Assembly (NCBI GenBank): GCA_033064195.1
Contig: JARBJD010000101.1
Location: 1-64,000, forward strand
DNA: 64,000 nt
Source of the DNA: Blattamonas nauphoetae
Taxonomy: Eukaryota > Preaxostyla > Oxymonadida
Direction: 5' to 3'
The notes under the pieces are model-generated. The model had not been told where the DNA came from and made no database searches. It was given only the letters and a program-made list of their open reading frames with translations. A program made the position numbers and the translations under genes. Positions 18,840 to 31,629 of the stretch are shown here, one piece after another. Each line of letters begins with the position of its first letter. Within the stretch, counting starts at the first letter, position 1.

Positions 18840-21490
18840 CGAGTATGGACAAACCGACACACTCGTCAAGTTCCTCGCGTACCATGCTGACCTCCCTCTT
18901 CTTCTGGCAGACACCTTCGAGATCGACGTGCCAGCTGAGAAACCTCGTGTCGCTTCAGTCACCCACACAAACTACACAGATAGATATGTCATGACACTGT
19001 TCTTTAAGACGAGATTGTTGGAGGACGGAGCAAACTACGATTTCGCTGTGAGTTCGTCTTCGCATTCGCATTCGGCTGTCCTCACGACAACTGTGTCTGG
19101 AAAAGGCGATTCGCAAGAGGCAACAGTCACTGTGGATCTCAACGTTGACGGGACAGGCGAGCTGTACAACAACGCGACGTACACACTCAACTTGGTGACA
19201 AAAATGACGCCAAAAGGGACTCCGAACGACGAGACTGAAATCCTCATCGAAAACATCACTTTCAAGACCCCCATCATCGCCCCGTTCATCTCAGACGTGT
19301 CTGTGCGAATGGACACTGCTGGCGGCGAGCGGTATGCGATCGTCCGTCTGGAAGGGCGGAATATCAGCACAACAGCCTACGCATATGTTTACTTCGGGGA
19401 CACTGCTCTCGTCTCACACCTGACTGCCAACACATCGACGTGGTTCGAGTTCTACGTCAGGATCTACGGCGAGTTCTTTCCGAAGATTTCGTATGGGTAG
19501 CAGTACACCATCACGAAGGTGACAAATGAGTTCAACTGTGTCCTTCTGAGGACTCTTCGCTTCACCGTTCCCGAAGAGAAGCCACGGTTGGCATCGGCGA
19601 GTGTGACTGACTCTTCCGACCATCTCTCATGTACAATCATGTTCACAACACGACTCCTCGAAAACGGAGCTTCGTATCTGATTTCCATGATAGGCTCGCC
19701 GACATCGGGAACTGGACCAGAACACACTGGCGTCGTCACAGCCACTCCCTTTCTTGAGGCGCACAAACAACAGACAGTTGCCACAGCGCGTCTGTCGGAA
19801 GATGGAAAGAACGCAGACCTCATCAACGGCTGCACGTATGTTCCGACAGAAGTGGTCAAGGTGCACGGAACAACCGAGGCGAACATCATCATCGACAACT
19901 TCGACGTGAGAACTGGTCCCGCCGCTCCGAAAGTGACGTCGGTGAAGACGTATTTCATTTCCAACTCGTTTGAACGTAATCTCACCATCGTGTTTAGGGG
20001 ATCTCAATTCAGAGGTCTCTCCAGCCAGATTGCACTGTCAGCGAGGGAACGAAAACGATCGAAATGAGAGATCATCTCGAGTTCTCTTCTGAATCAGAAG
20101 GGACAGTCAACGCCAATCTGACGAAGTTGCCGCATCAATTGGAGTTCGGAAAGAAGGATTGCTGTTCACTGTGCCACAGGAGAACCCTCGTCTGCTGAGC
20201 GTGTCCAGCCAGACAAACGCGTCGGATGCGACATCAACAACACTCACATTCGAGACGAGCAAACTGGAAGATGGCGAGACAGATGAAATCACACTCTCAG
20301 GGACTTCGACAACATCTCACACTGCAATTCTGAGAGTGGTTGCATCGACGACACGTGGAATACAAACAGCGACAGGAACAGCAATCCTCTCGCCACCAGA
20401 AGAGGCCTCTCTGTGGCATGGTATGACATACACGCCAATCTTGATGAAGAAGGTCAATTCAGAGAATGAACACACCTCGATTGTGATCCACGAAATGTCG
20501 TTCGAAACAGCGTCGGACAATCGAAAGGTGTCGTTGTGTGGAGTTGGGTTCACGGATCACTCAAAACGATCCTTGAAAATCAGACTGGGTGGCACAAATC
20601 TGCCGACAGACTCGCTTTTTTTTGTCACAATCGACGCGACCACTCCGTTCGATCTGAATGCGAGTGGTGTCTTCTCATCGACGAGCGAAGGATCAATCTT
20701 AGCCTCAACATTTCTGAAAGGCCAGGCTCCAGATCTGGAATATGGGAAGACATACAAAATCAAATCGATGCGGTACGATGTTCGGATCACTTCGATCACA
20801 AAGACAGTGTTCAACGAGCACATCAACGCACTCTCCGTAACATTCGCCACAAGCGAGGATGACAAAGCTGACTGCCTCATCTTCGGCCAATCGTACATCG
20901 TCGAGATGGATGGAGGAGTCGATGAGGAAGAATCAATGCCTGTTTTCGACGATGTGTCGTTCAAGCTCAAACATACTCCCAAAATCACCCATGTCGACTG
21001 TACGTACACCAACAAGATGGGAATGAAAGCCCAACTGACACTGAGTGGGACAGGCTTTCCTGACAACGAAGTCCTCACCGCAACACTCACAGGTGGAATC
21101 ACGTTCACAGTGACATGCAGTGACGACGACACGGCAGTTTCAGAACCGATCGTCATTGGCTTGGAGAAGTTGAAATACGAGACCGAAAATGCGTTTGTGT
21201 CTCTGACCCGCATGTTTGATGTGTCGTCGTCACACTTCGTCGCTGACGCTCGACCAGCTCTGTCAGTGTTTGTGGTGAAGGAAGGAGACGAGGAAGGGAA
21301 GGACTGCAGAGAGGAATCAAAACCATGCGGATTGATGCGGAAGGTGATTGAGCTGTCAGTGGAGTTGAGAATGAAAAACATTCTTCAGGTTCTTCTCTCT
21401 GCCACTTTACACTCTCCCTCCTCTTCGCCTGCTCAGATCCTTGTTCAACACGTTCACGCACCATTAATCTCCCAGCCCATCCACAACTAA
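18840..21490 (+). pseudogene. Decayed Ig-repeat surface protein gene (K0)
   Basis: Three long frames (18928-19500, 19519-20067, 20159-21490) encode tandem Ig/IPT-like repeats of ~95-110 residues with a recurring pattern: FTVPxENPRLxSVS, then LTFETSKLEDG, then a closing Y-G-x-x-Y-x-I strand. They read on with small frame breaks, plus one in-frame TAG at about 19498. The last part (FVVKEGDEEGKDCREESKPC) corresponds to the segment just before the membrane span in K1, but no membrane span or kinase-like tail follows, so the 3' end is lost. The 5' beta-helix region expected of the family is also missing. It is a host gene relic of the K1/K2 type, tail to tail with K1. Confidence 0.75.
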
Positions 21491-21924
21491 ACTGAGCAGT
21501 CGTGTCTCCCAGCAGAAACCATCGCAGTCAGTCCATCATTGCAACTCTTAGAAAGATCCCCGACTCTCCGACATTCGAGACATGGCCCAGATCAGCCGAT
21601 ATTTCTTCCGTTTGGAATGTCAGAAGAGAACAACGTGCTTCTTTTGAAACACTGCAAGCTTCCGTCGTCACATTCCATCACTCTTCCTCTCCCAATCACA
21701 ACCACCCAAATGAAGGCGTTTACACAGGAAAGTTCACTCTCGTCCATACTCCGCTGCTTCTCCCTCTCACTCTTCACGTTCTGTGTGAGTCGAGATTCAT
21801 TGAAGACGCAGGCAGGAAGCACACTCATCCCCTCCGTTCCCCTCACAAGTTACCTGTCATCCAGCAGCACCACATCGAAACCCAAACATGTATCGCAGAT
21901 TCGACAACTGTCGCAATACAATAA

Positions 21925-22246
21925 TTCATTGAATCCCTACACTTTGAGAATTGTGAACTCGTTGGTGAATTCAAAACATCTGAGTTGGTAGTGAAATAGC
22001 TTCATGAAGAAGTTGATTGGAGAATCAAACCATCACAATGGATGAAAGGAGTCAGAACACACAAGATGAAGCGTAAGCATTACACTCAATCATTTGTTGA
22101 AAACGAACTAAGGAAACACAACTGTGAACTCGTTGGTGGATACAAGAAAGTGATGGTTCCTTTTTACGATCGAGTGTTTGGTGATGATACAGTTTACAAA
22201 GCGAGACTTGACGAATGGTTCAGAGCAAAGAGAAAACCTCATTGAT
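21925..22246 (+). mobile_element. Polinton scrap (fossil)
   Basis: This short stretch resembles the terminal gene of the Polinton at 12210-12563: it carries the same module with HYTQSFVENELRKHNCELVG and a WRIKP-type linker. It is isolated from any other Polinton gene, truncated on both sides and broken. It indicates a second, older insertion in this neighbourhood or a captured fragment. Confidence 0.6.
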
Positions 22247-22268
22247 TATTCCGGACTAAATCGTGCCC

Positions 22269-22362
22269 CAGGTCAAAATTTGAATTTCATTTTCAAAAGT
22301 CCCCCACTTGATGAAGTTACTCGATTGAGAATAAAGAAAAGAATTTTTTACATTTTGACCTG
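22269..22362. repeat. 94 bp sequence with 11 bp inverted ends
   Basis: It starts CAGGTCAAAAT and ends ATTTTGACCTG, perfectly inverted. No flanking target duplication is visible, so whether it is a mini-transposon is unclear. A small hairpin (ttgttgg...ccaacaa) follows. From there to 23293 no gene is seen. Confidence 0.45.
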
Positions 22363-23293
22363 CTTTGTTGGGACCACCCAAAATTGTACCAACAAGGTCA
22401 ATACCGACACGTAAGTCCTTTTACGATGCTTTTCGAGTGATCTGACAACAATAGCTGGACCTATGGGATTTGTCAAAATTCAGGCCGATTTGTGTTTTCG
22501 ACTTTTCCATTTCGCATTTGAAGAGTCTGTCAAAAATAAACAAGAGTGTGATTCACAATGAAACATTGTTGGTGTTTGCACAACGTCACAACGGAGAGAG
22601 ACTCCACAAAAAGCACAAAGTCCACAGAACTGTACACATCACTTTGTTCGCCTCCTGATCAAAGTAATATTACGCAAGTAAAATTCTACCACAAAAGATT
22701 GAATCAAAATATATATTTCATCACTTTCCCAAATTTCCAAGACAATTCGATTTATTTCATTGACGAATGTGAAAACGTGTTTTGGTCCAAAAAGTGCAAA
22801 ATAGTCTCCTAAAACCGAACATCTATACAAACGCGATCATTCCAACACCGACATCTGATATCAACGTCCAACTCAACACCGATTCTGCATCTTCTCAACA
22901 TGCGACCATGGTGCATGTCTGACCTTGATCAATTGGTCAAGACATTCTTTCATAATCTCATCTCATTATCATCTCGTTTTGTTGTTTTTTCGTCACGTCT
23001 GAGACCATGGCAATTGATAAGAAGATCAGGAGTTTGGATCGTGTCAAAAGAAATTATTCGTGAAAGATGACTTAAGAGTGCGTTTCCTTGAAAAACATGA
23101 GACTGTGGCGGTGAAACGTGATTGAGCATTGTTTGAATGAAAACTGAGCAGTGGTTGGCCTGGGAGTTGATGATCCCAGGCGAGACAAGATGGAGAACAT
23201 ATCGTTCCTTCGATGGATGGTCGAAGGAGGATGAGGAATTATGAAAGGGTGCTAGAGAGGGAGCAGAAGGATGGAGGAGGCAGGGACTGTTCT

Positions 23294-26200
23294 TCAGAGT
23301 GGGTGATGTGCGACGTCATTTGATGGAAGTGTCAGACTCGGGTTCTTCGATGCTTGTTGAGCAAGAAACGATTCAATCTCTGACAACGATGGACGATTCT
23401 TTGCAACAGGACTCACACACTTCGTGATCATCTCGACCATCTCTTCCGACGACACCAGTTCCATCAGAGGAAGAAGACCCGACGAAAGCTGCCGATGCGT
23501 GCTGAGCGCATCAATCTCCCCAAAGGGAACCTGTCCCGTCTCAATCGAGAACAAGACAAGGCCAAGACTAAAAACTGCCGCTTTCGTTAAATCAACTCCT
23601 TCTGTCCTCATTGTTCCATCCTGATTCACCAATTCAGGTGCCATCCAGCGAATCCCACTGAACGACGACAAACGACTGTTCGGTTGAGTCTCTTCGGACA
23701 CACCCAATGATTGTTCCGCGTTGTTTGTTTGAGATTGAAGAGAAGCATCAAAACTGACCAGCTCTTTGTCCATCTCTTTTATCAACACATGTTCGTCTTT
23801 CTCTTTCTCCATCCCACTACTCGACAACTGAGTGAGGACAGGAGCGTCGATCGGAACAGCGAAAGGGGCAGGTGGAGATGGTTCAGGTGGCCCATGCGAT
23901 GGAGCATTCTGTTGGAACACAATTCCATCGTTCTTGTCAAACATGATCAGATGAGGCGAGAGGAACCCAAGAATCATCGCATTCTTGTTTTCATCCGCAA
24001 TCTTCATCAACCCACGTCCAATCTCCCAACTCACTCTCCTCCTGTTTCGAAGAGGTTTGTGATGTGGATTGTGGAGTCGATTGAACAGCGTATTCGTCTT
24101 GTTCCCCAACACTTCCTCCATCTGTCCGTTCTGCTCGTTGAATCGGATCGCAGGAATCATCTCCACTCCAAAGCCTTTCAAGGTTGATCCTTCAAAGGTC
24201 TCGTGTTGTGTTGTTTCTGTTTTCTCATCCATCGCTTTCAGACCCGTGTATGTCGATTCATTTCCCATCACATGCACATCTGTTCCACACCCGAATTCCT
24301 CCTTCATTTCAATCTTCATCTCGTCCACACAGTCCAGTTCTTTCTGTGAGGCCAATGATTCTTTCTTCTGATTGGACTTTCGTCGACAGCATAAAAGCAC
24401 AATCACGACCAGCAGAATGACAGAAACTCCCAAAACAATCGCAACAGGAAGCCACCATTTCATGTTCTCTTTCATCGATTGTGAGTGTCGTTCCACGGAG
24501 TTCGCTTGGATAACGAAAGAGTCGTTGCTTCGTTTATTCTTTCCAAAAGTCAGACGACCTCGCCATTCCAGTGACGAATCCAACGAAGAAAGAGATGATT
24601 GGGAGAGTGAGAGTGAGATCGATGTTTCGGTGAAGGATGTTGTCGCGTTCAGAATTAGTCGCAGCGAAATGTCCAACGCTCCAACATTCGAAGCAATCTT
24701 CCAAGCAGAATCCATCGAACTGCACGGCTCATCCTCCCTTCCACACAATCGTGATGAATCGGGGGAAGATGAATCGATGAAGAGACCAATTCTCTTCGGT
24801 CGCTGGCCAGTCGTGAAAGTGAGCGAAGAGTCAACGAACACTGTTTTCCCAGATTCTTCATTTCTGATCGACACGATTCGATATTCGGTGTCGTATTGAA
24901 GAGAATCTGTCCATCCAATTGCCATTTCAGCACTCGTCCCAGAACGTGAGTTTGTGATCTCCATTTCGAATGAATCGTTCGAGTCCAGCACAACCAGGAA
25001 GCGTTCGTTGGAGGGAAGGTCAGTTCCACGAAGAGTGACAGAGAATGTCGTGTTGAGGTCAGAGTAGAACGAGAACGACGCAGTGTCAACACGAGGCGGA
25101 TGAGGAATCGAGAATGTTGAATTGTCCAGAATCGCTGAAGAAGAATCGCTTTTCAGAGAAAGAACAGACAACACATCTCCAAACTCAACACTTGATGGAT
25201 CAGATGTCGAAATCTGAAGTGTCAAGTTAAGTTCTGTTTCAGACACAGTTGAGCATGCAACCTCGAATGGTGTGCCTATTGATGGTGAGATCACTTGTAA
25301 GTTCACTGTGAAGTCTCCAACATCAAAACACCGACCACCAAAAGTGAGAGTGACAGTTTCGAGAGAGGCAGCGAGGACTGGAGAGATGGAGAGGAGACGA
25401 GATGGCTCGGAAATCTCGAACGAGTTGGGATTCGCGTCGATCAGGACAGGAGTGGAGGTTGTGGTTCGAGTGACAGAGAAGAGGGTGTATGTCGTGTCAA
25501 ACGAAAGAATTGGTTAGTCCCCAAAAATCGAAACTGAACTCGCACTCGAGTTCCTCTTATCACGCAATCCATCCGAAAACGAAATTGAAAATGAAGGACC
25601 ACTCTCCGAGTTAAGTCTCACTGTGTACGATCCTGTCGCAATCTGTCGACCACGAAGTGTCACCGATGCTGCGTTCCCACTCGAATCCAACTCTCCCCAA
25701 ATCCCAACAATTCGCGTTGGCTCAGCTGGAACCCTGAAGATCGCTGCATCCTCAACTGCCGTCCGAACTGTCGAAATCGTCAGAGATGTGATTCTGTAGC
25801 GACACGAGTACTTCATCGATTGAGGAACAGGGAAGAGTGCGATCGACAGTGTGTGAGTTGTCAAAGCAGTGCCACCAATCACTCCATCAAACGTGTCGGA
25901 CAGCGTGATGGGAGACGTGTCTGCAATCACATTCCCAACATCATCAATTTGAACCAGTGAGATTGAGAATGACGAGCCTGCGGGAAATGCTTCTCCAGTC
26001 AGCACAACTTCAACGTGTCGCTTCAATTCTCCAACAAGAGAACACGACGCGGTTTTGATCCGAGCTGGAGCAGCTGGTGTTTCGAACGTGATCGGTCCAT
26101 CCAGTGAGCAGTTGAGAGACGGCGATCTCAGACTCACCACAGTGTAGCTTGTTCCATACTTCAGCGTCGATCCTCCGAAAACAACAACCTCAACCAATCC

Positions 26201-29200
26201 TGCTTCTGAAGAAACGAACGAGACTGCCAGTGCAATTCGTGTCGAACTCCCTTTTTGAACCGATAGTGTCATCTCTCCAACAGGCATTCGAACTGATTCC
26301 AGCTTCAAAATCACATTGTTCACACTTGATGCGCTCAGAGATGCGGTCACATCAACCAAGGTCGGACCAACTGGCGTTCGGAACGACATAGACTCACATT
26401 TCATCTTTCGACCATCCTTCGTCACTGATCCAACTGAATACACTGTGTCGAACTGCATCTGATCAGGCAGACTCGCTGAGATCGTTCCATTTCCTGATGT
26501 CGATGAGCCAAAGTCAACCAAAAACCAGAGACCACCAACAAGTTCCACTCTGAACCCGCTTTCAATCGGCAGGTCTGTCCCACCAATCACAACTGAGAAT
26601 GATGACGACGAGCAATCGACAGGTGCAGAAATCGATTTGACGATTGGTCCAGAAGGAACAGTGAACGACAAATCAGGCATGACGATCAAGTCGTTCGATC
26701 CTCTTCTCCCACCTACAAGCGTGTATGTCTTGTCAAACTCAAGATGAGTCGTGTTCTCTTCCCATCCCACTTTGAACGATATCCAGCATTCTGATCCCGT
26801 TTTCACATCAATCTCCACATCACTCTCTATCTCATCCCCATCTGAAGAGTTCACAATCATCAACGTCGTGTCTTGCTTCAGAGCGAATCCTTTCACAATC
26901 ACAATCACTCCATCCTTCGAAGCTGTCAGCGAACATGAATCAATCGATGACAGGCGAGATGGCTCGTCGGGTGTGCAGAATGAGAGATCAGGATTCTTAT
27001 GGACGACTGATCCATCGAACGACACAGAATCCACACTGTATTCGTATCCAAACAGCAACTCGGCTGAATCGTGCGGATAGAATACAATCGATTTCGAGCC
27101 AGATTCACTCGGCGAAGAAGAATCACTTCGGATTGTGATCGTTCGTATGTCTGGATCAGCGTTGGATCCCATCAATGATGACGATTTCGGTTGTCCCGTC
27201 ACTTTCATCGAGTATTCTCGGTTCGGTTCAAGTTCGCGGCCTGTCATCGTCAGCGTCGCTCTCGTTTTCAGTGGGTCCGACAAACTCCCAATCGTGACAT
27301 CAGTGATCCGAGATGTTGCAGAAATCATGAACGAGTTCGGATTCGCGTCGATCAGGACAGGAGTGGTGGTTGTGGTTCGAGTGACGGAGAAGAGGGTGTA
27401 TGTCGTGTCAAACGAAAGAATTGGCGAATCCCCAAAAATCGAAACTGAACTCGCACTCGAGTTCCTCTCATCACGCAATCCATCCGAAAATGAAATCGAA
27501 AATGAAGGACCATTCTCCGAGTCCAGTTTCACTGTGTACGATCCTGTCGCAATCTGTCGACCACAAAGCGTGATCCATGTCGTGTTCCCATTCGAGTCCA
27601 ACTCTCCCCAAATCCCAACAATTCGCTCTGGCTCGTCGGGAGTTGTGAATGACAGACCATCCAACACGGCTAGACTCGTCGTTTCTCTCTCTACCGATGT
27701 CACTGTGAACTCCGTTCCATATTTCAGTTCCGCAGAGCTGACTGGATAAAGTGCCATTGTTGTGGACAGTTCTGTCGAACTTGAGACTGTCAGAGAGATG
27801 TTCGTTGGTGTCCCACTCGCATCCTCAACAAGCATCGAATACGAACCAGAGACTAACTTTGTTCCTGTGAGATCAATTTTGGTGGTGTTTGGGGTGACCA
27901 GTGATGCAACGACGAGCATAAATGACGATTCAGGTTTGAATCCGGCCAACACTGCCGCTTCGAGAGAATACTCGTTCGTTGACGGAAGAACTGTCGTTGT
28001 TGTCGTTCCTGTTCCTGTTGTCGAGCCTGGCGATTCGAACGTCACGAAAACGAGACGAGGAACAAGTCCGCCAGACAGAAGCACACTCATCACTCCACTT
28101 ACAGCATTCAATGTTGTGATCGTCACTGTCGATTCCGTCTCTGAGTGGGACACTGAACACGACACAATCGTAAAACCGAGTGTGACTTGACTGAGAAGTG
28201 TGGAGTCTGTTTCAAAAAATGAAATGTCATCAGTGTAGATGAGCGTCGGTATCGCTGAGGATGAATCACATCTCGTGACATTCGATGCAATCTCTGAGGT
28301 CGTTGTCAAAAAAAACATGTCTGATGCGGTTGGAGGGTTCGTGTCAACGTTATTACGGAAAAGGACGTCAGTGAACTTGATCGAGGCAAGAGACTCGGAC
28401 ATCACTGTTCCTCCCATAAGAGATGCCATATTGTCAATGAAAGAGGAGTTGGAAATCGACACCGAGATCATGAGGTTCCATGCGAATGCCCCTCCGCCAA
28501 GTGCTGAGTTTCCCTGAAAGAAATTGTTATCCACAGAAGTAGATTTGAGGGACACAAGCGCGAGTGCTCCGCCTGCACTCAAGCATGAACAGTCGGTAAA
28601 ACTTGAATGTGAAATAGTGCCTGTCGAAGCATGGTTGGCGTTCTCACCAGTCCCCCAAAAGCTGATGGCTCCTCCATCGCCGTCCTCACCAGTGACAGTG
28701 CAGTTGTGGAAAGCACATAGTGTGACGACTAGATCCGCCAGTGTTCCCACCAGAGAGATCGCTGCTCCGCCAAAATCAGATGTCGATTCGTAGGTCATGT
28801 GGCGGAAGGTGCAGGATTCGAAGGTCAGAGTTGATGCTGATGGCTTGTCGTCGTACTCGAAGCGGCCTCCTTGGGTGATGTTTTGGTCTGTGGCGGAAGA
28901 GCAGTGGGCGAAGGTGGAGTTCGAGCAGAGCACATTCCCACCCATGTTCATGTCCCGCAGAGCCGTTCCGCTGAAATGGTCTGTGCTTCGAAGCATCGAA
29001 CAGCCAATCACTTTCTGAGTCAGCCGATGTCGGTTTGTTGGAATGCCACTTCCGAAAGAGAGCGAGCTCGCATTCACAAAAGACGACGAGACGAGTGTTG
29101 TTGTGCAGACTTCTTCGTTTGGCTGGCATTCTGGACATCTGAACTCGTTTGTGGTGTTTGTGTCCATTTCGAGGAGAGGTCCGTTTCGTCCAAACAGCCA

Positions 29201-29887
29201 AGTTGAAAACGACAGATCGCATCCAATCACTGAGATCGTCCCGTCACTCGATAAGTCGGATTGTTTGTCATTCGGCGATGAATGATCATCTGGGAGGATG
29301 TTTTGATCCAGACCGACAAATGGATGCACCAGCCACGATTCAGAAGAGTCTTGAGAACAACGAATGATTGTGATCGTTGTTGATCTCGATAAGTTCGGTG
29401 AAGACACAGCCAGAGGAGAGCATTCCACCGATGATCCAATCCTGCACCCCACAAGCCCAACATCCGACGAATCAACAAAACACACTCGGCCACCCTTCCA
29501 CACAGACAGAATCAGACTCTTCAGAGTGAATGAGCTGTTCGTCACAATGAAAATCGATGGGTGAAACTTCTGGATGGTGTTGGGTGGGTTCATTTGTTCA
29601 TTGTTTGTGGACGAGAATTGTGGAGATTGGTTCGAATGAACAATCATCGTGTTTCGTCCTTCAATCTCCACTTTCTGGGACACAATGTGATGCCCATCGG
29701 TGTGGAATGATCCTTCACCCAGTTCAAACTTAATCGCTTCATTTCCGAGATCATTCTTGCTTGAGAATTGTTGCTGGCGTAGAGCTTCGGAAAGTGGGAG
29801 TGAAGTGTGTTGGTTGCCGGAAGGAGAGAGAGTCACACCATCTCGACAGGGGGATAGTGTCGAGATGCTGATCCAGAGGAGGAACAT
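23294..29887 (-). pseudogene. Giant receptor-like beta-helix/Ig/pseudokinase protein (K1), one in-frame stop
   Basis: A 2,197-residue reading frame interrupted by a single TAA at codon 1458 (25514-25516). In order: signal peptide (MFLLWISISTLSP), parallel beta-helix-like repeats with C-x-F and GGA motifs (about 60-600), tandem Ig/IPT-like repeats each ending in Y-x-[VI]-x-S-V (about 600-1780), a membrane span (WWLPVAIVLGVSVILLVVIV, about 1815-1838), a basic cytoplasmic stretch, and a kinase-like C-lobe with APE (WMAPEL), a VFSLGLVLFSIETG helix and a closing RPSL helix. No Gly loop, VAIK lysine, HRD or DFG is seen, so the tail is a pseudokinase. The ATG at 29887 is chosen because upstream codons belong to a transposon. 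At the stop, a near-identical internal repeat at 27424 reads GAT TCG CCA instead of GAC TAA CCA, so the stop is a recent change or the gene is dead. Confidence 0.8.
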
Positions 29888-29904
29888 CACAACAGATTGA
29901 TCTA

Positions 29905-31358
29905 TACTGCCCGACACGACGACCTGATCCGGCTGTATTTTTTGTTTTTTGACAGAACAAGAGAGAGATGAGAGTTCCTTTTTCACTTACTTCAACTCCA
30001 CGGGGTTAGACATCTCCTGAATTTTTTTGAAAGAACTGTAGTGAACAGTAGAAGAGAATGACGTGAAATACTAAAGTTGGGGGACATTCGTAGAACGACA
30101 GGACACGTGATTCGCCTCTGATTGCGCTCAACAATGGTTCCAAGATTGTCTCTGTCGAATCAAAGAAAGATTCAGAAAGAACGAAGGAAAGGCAAAGGAA
30201 GAAATGAAACAGCTCGCCATCTGAAAGTCTCTGTCAACACAGTCTCAAAGTACTCTCACACTCTCATCGTCACCGATCGACCGCGAGTTGTGAATCATAA
30301 ACCCCAGTCACACCTCTATCCCAACAAAACACTCAAAAATGTCCAGCTTGCGATCAAGAACAAAACATACAGCTCCGCAATCCAATTGAAAAGAGATCTC
30401 AAATTGCCAGGATCCGACCGTTCCTTCCAACGCTTCCTGAAAGCAAACAAAATAGGTCTCCACAAACATCATAAAGTTCCCCCCTTCCAACCACACCACA
30501 TCAAAAACAGATTCGACTTCGCCAAAGAGACTCTTTCAAAAGGCTATCTTCCTGACCTGTGTCTATTTGACGACGAGAAAACTGTGAGAGGGAGAGGACC
30601 AGATAAGTATTACCGGTCATTAAGTGAGAAAGACACACAACGACCCGAATCAGAATCACGCGCTCATCCAATCAAACTCAACATTTGGGGATGTGTTGGA
30701 GTTGGGTTCAAAAGCAATCTCTTCATCACAGAAGAGAACATCAACGGCAGAATCTACACAGATGCCCTCATCAACGGACTCACAAACGCTCAGATGGACC
30801 CTCCACTCGACACACGGGTCCTTCTGAGCGATAATGCGGGTTGGCACAAGAATAAAACGGAACTTCCCCGAATTGAATTGGCGAATATCAGTCACAAATT
30901 CCTTCCACCTCTCTCAGCGACTTGAACCCAATTGAACACGTCTGGGCAATGCTCACTACCAAATTATATGAGAATTTCGAAGTTTATGACACAATTGACT
31001 CACTGCGGAAAGCAATCGTGAGATGCTGGAAATCGATCCCACAAGAAAGTATCGACAACATCGTTCTCTCATACGGTGACCGCCTCCTCGAGTGTTACTC
31101 TCATGAAGGAAAAATGACGAAATATTAGAGTGGTCGAGCTGGATGAAGTGGATCAGATGTCATGTCGCGAACATCATGACCATCATTTTTTTTATTTTAC
31201 AGTTTTCGCGTCACACAGAATTTTTTGGTTTCTACTTTATTGTCAAACTGTGTCTAACTCTCAAAATTAGTATTCATAGAAAATTGAACCACATTGTGCC
31301 TCTATTCAGAAAAATACATCCGTTTTACAGCCGGATCAGGACGTCGTGTCGGGCAGTA
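29905..31358 (+). mobile_element. Tc1/mariner transposon
   Basis: 1,454 bp bounded by ~33 bp inverted repeats (TACTGCCCGACACGACG...), with one to a few mismatches, and TA target duplications at 29903-29904 and 31359-31360. It contains one transposase gene in two frames. It inserted 17 bp upstream of the start codon of K1, on the opposite strand, separating that gene from its original 5' region. Confidence 0.92.
30134..31128 (+). pseudogene. Tc1/mariner transposase, one frameshift
   Basis: The N-terminal part has a helix-turn-helix region (GRNETARHLKVSVNTVSKYS). The catalytic DDE core shows D in LFDDEKTV, D in VLLSDNAGWHKN and E in DLNPIEHVW, the usual spacing of this superfamily. The first frame ends at about 30925 and the second starts before 30922. 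The junction cctctctcagcgactt looks like an extra CT dinucleotide, since without it the frame reads PPLSDLNPIEHVW. About 330 residues in total, normal for the family. Apart from this frameshift the gene looks intact, so the element was recently active. Confidence 0.9.
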
Positions 31359-31360
31359 TA

Positions 31361-31629
31361 GCCCAACTCATTCAAAATGCCGGAGATGAGATTGGGTAAT
31401 TTGTGAGGCTACACAGAATAGAATCGATCAAGTCCCTTTGTTTGCTTAAAAGACTCAAATTATAGAAAAACAGCGATAAAAGAGAGAAGGATGCTAACTG
31501 GACCGCTGATCAAGTATAATTTCATATTCAGCCTGATCTTACGAGGTTAAGACGAACTGTGTTCCTCAAACACTCCCCAAAAGTCTGTCGATTATAATTT
31601 GTTCGAGCAGGTTGTCCATAGATTGTTGT
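31361..31629. other. Original 5' flank of K1 and 3' flank of H1
   Basis: No gene is seen. Part of this stretch should hold the former promoter of the K1 gene, now displaced by the 1.45 kb transposon. No clear promoter motif was recognised. Confidence 0.4.

Noticed and set aside
22269-22362. hAT-type mini-element
   Set aside because: The ends are perfectly inverted (CAGGTCAAAAT), but the flanks show no 8-bp duplication, so it is listed only as an inverted repeat.
25272-29900. Many long open frames on the + strand opposite K1 (for example 27135-27749, 27762-28190)
   Set aside because: They are antisense shadows of the repeat-rich K1 coding sequence with no domain of their own.
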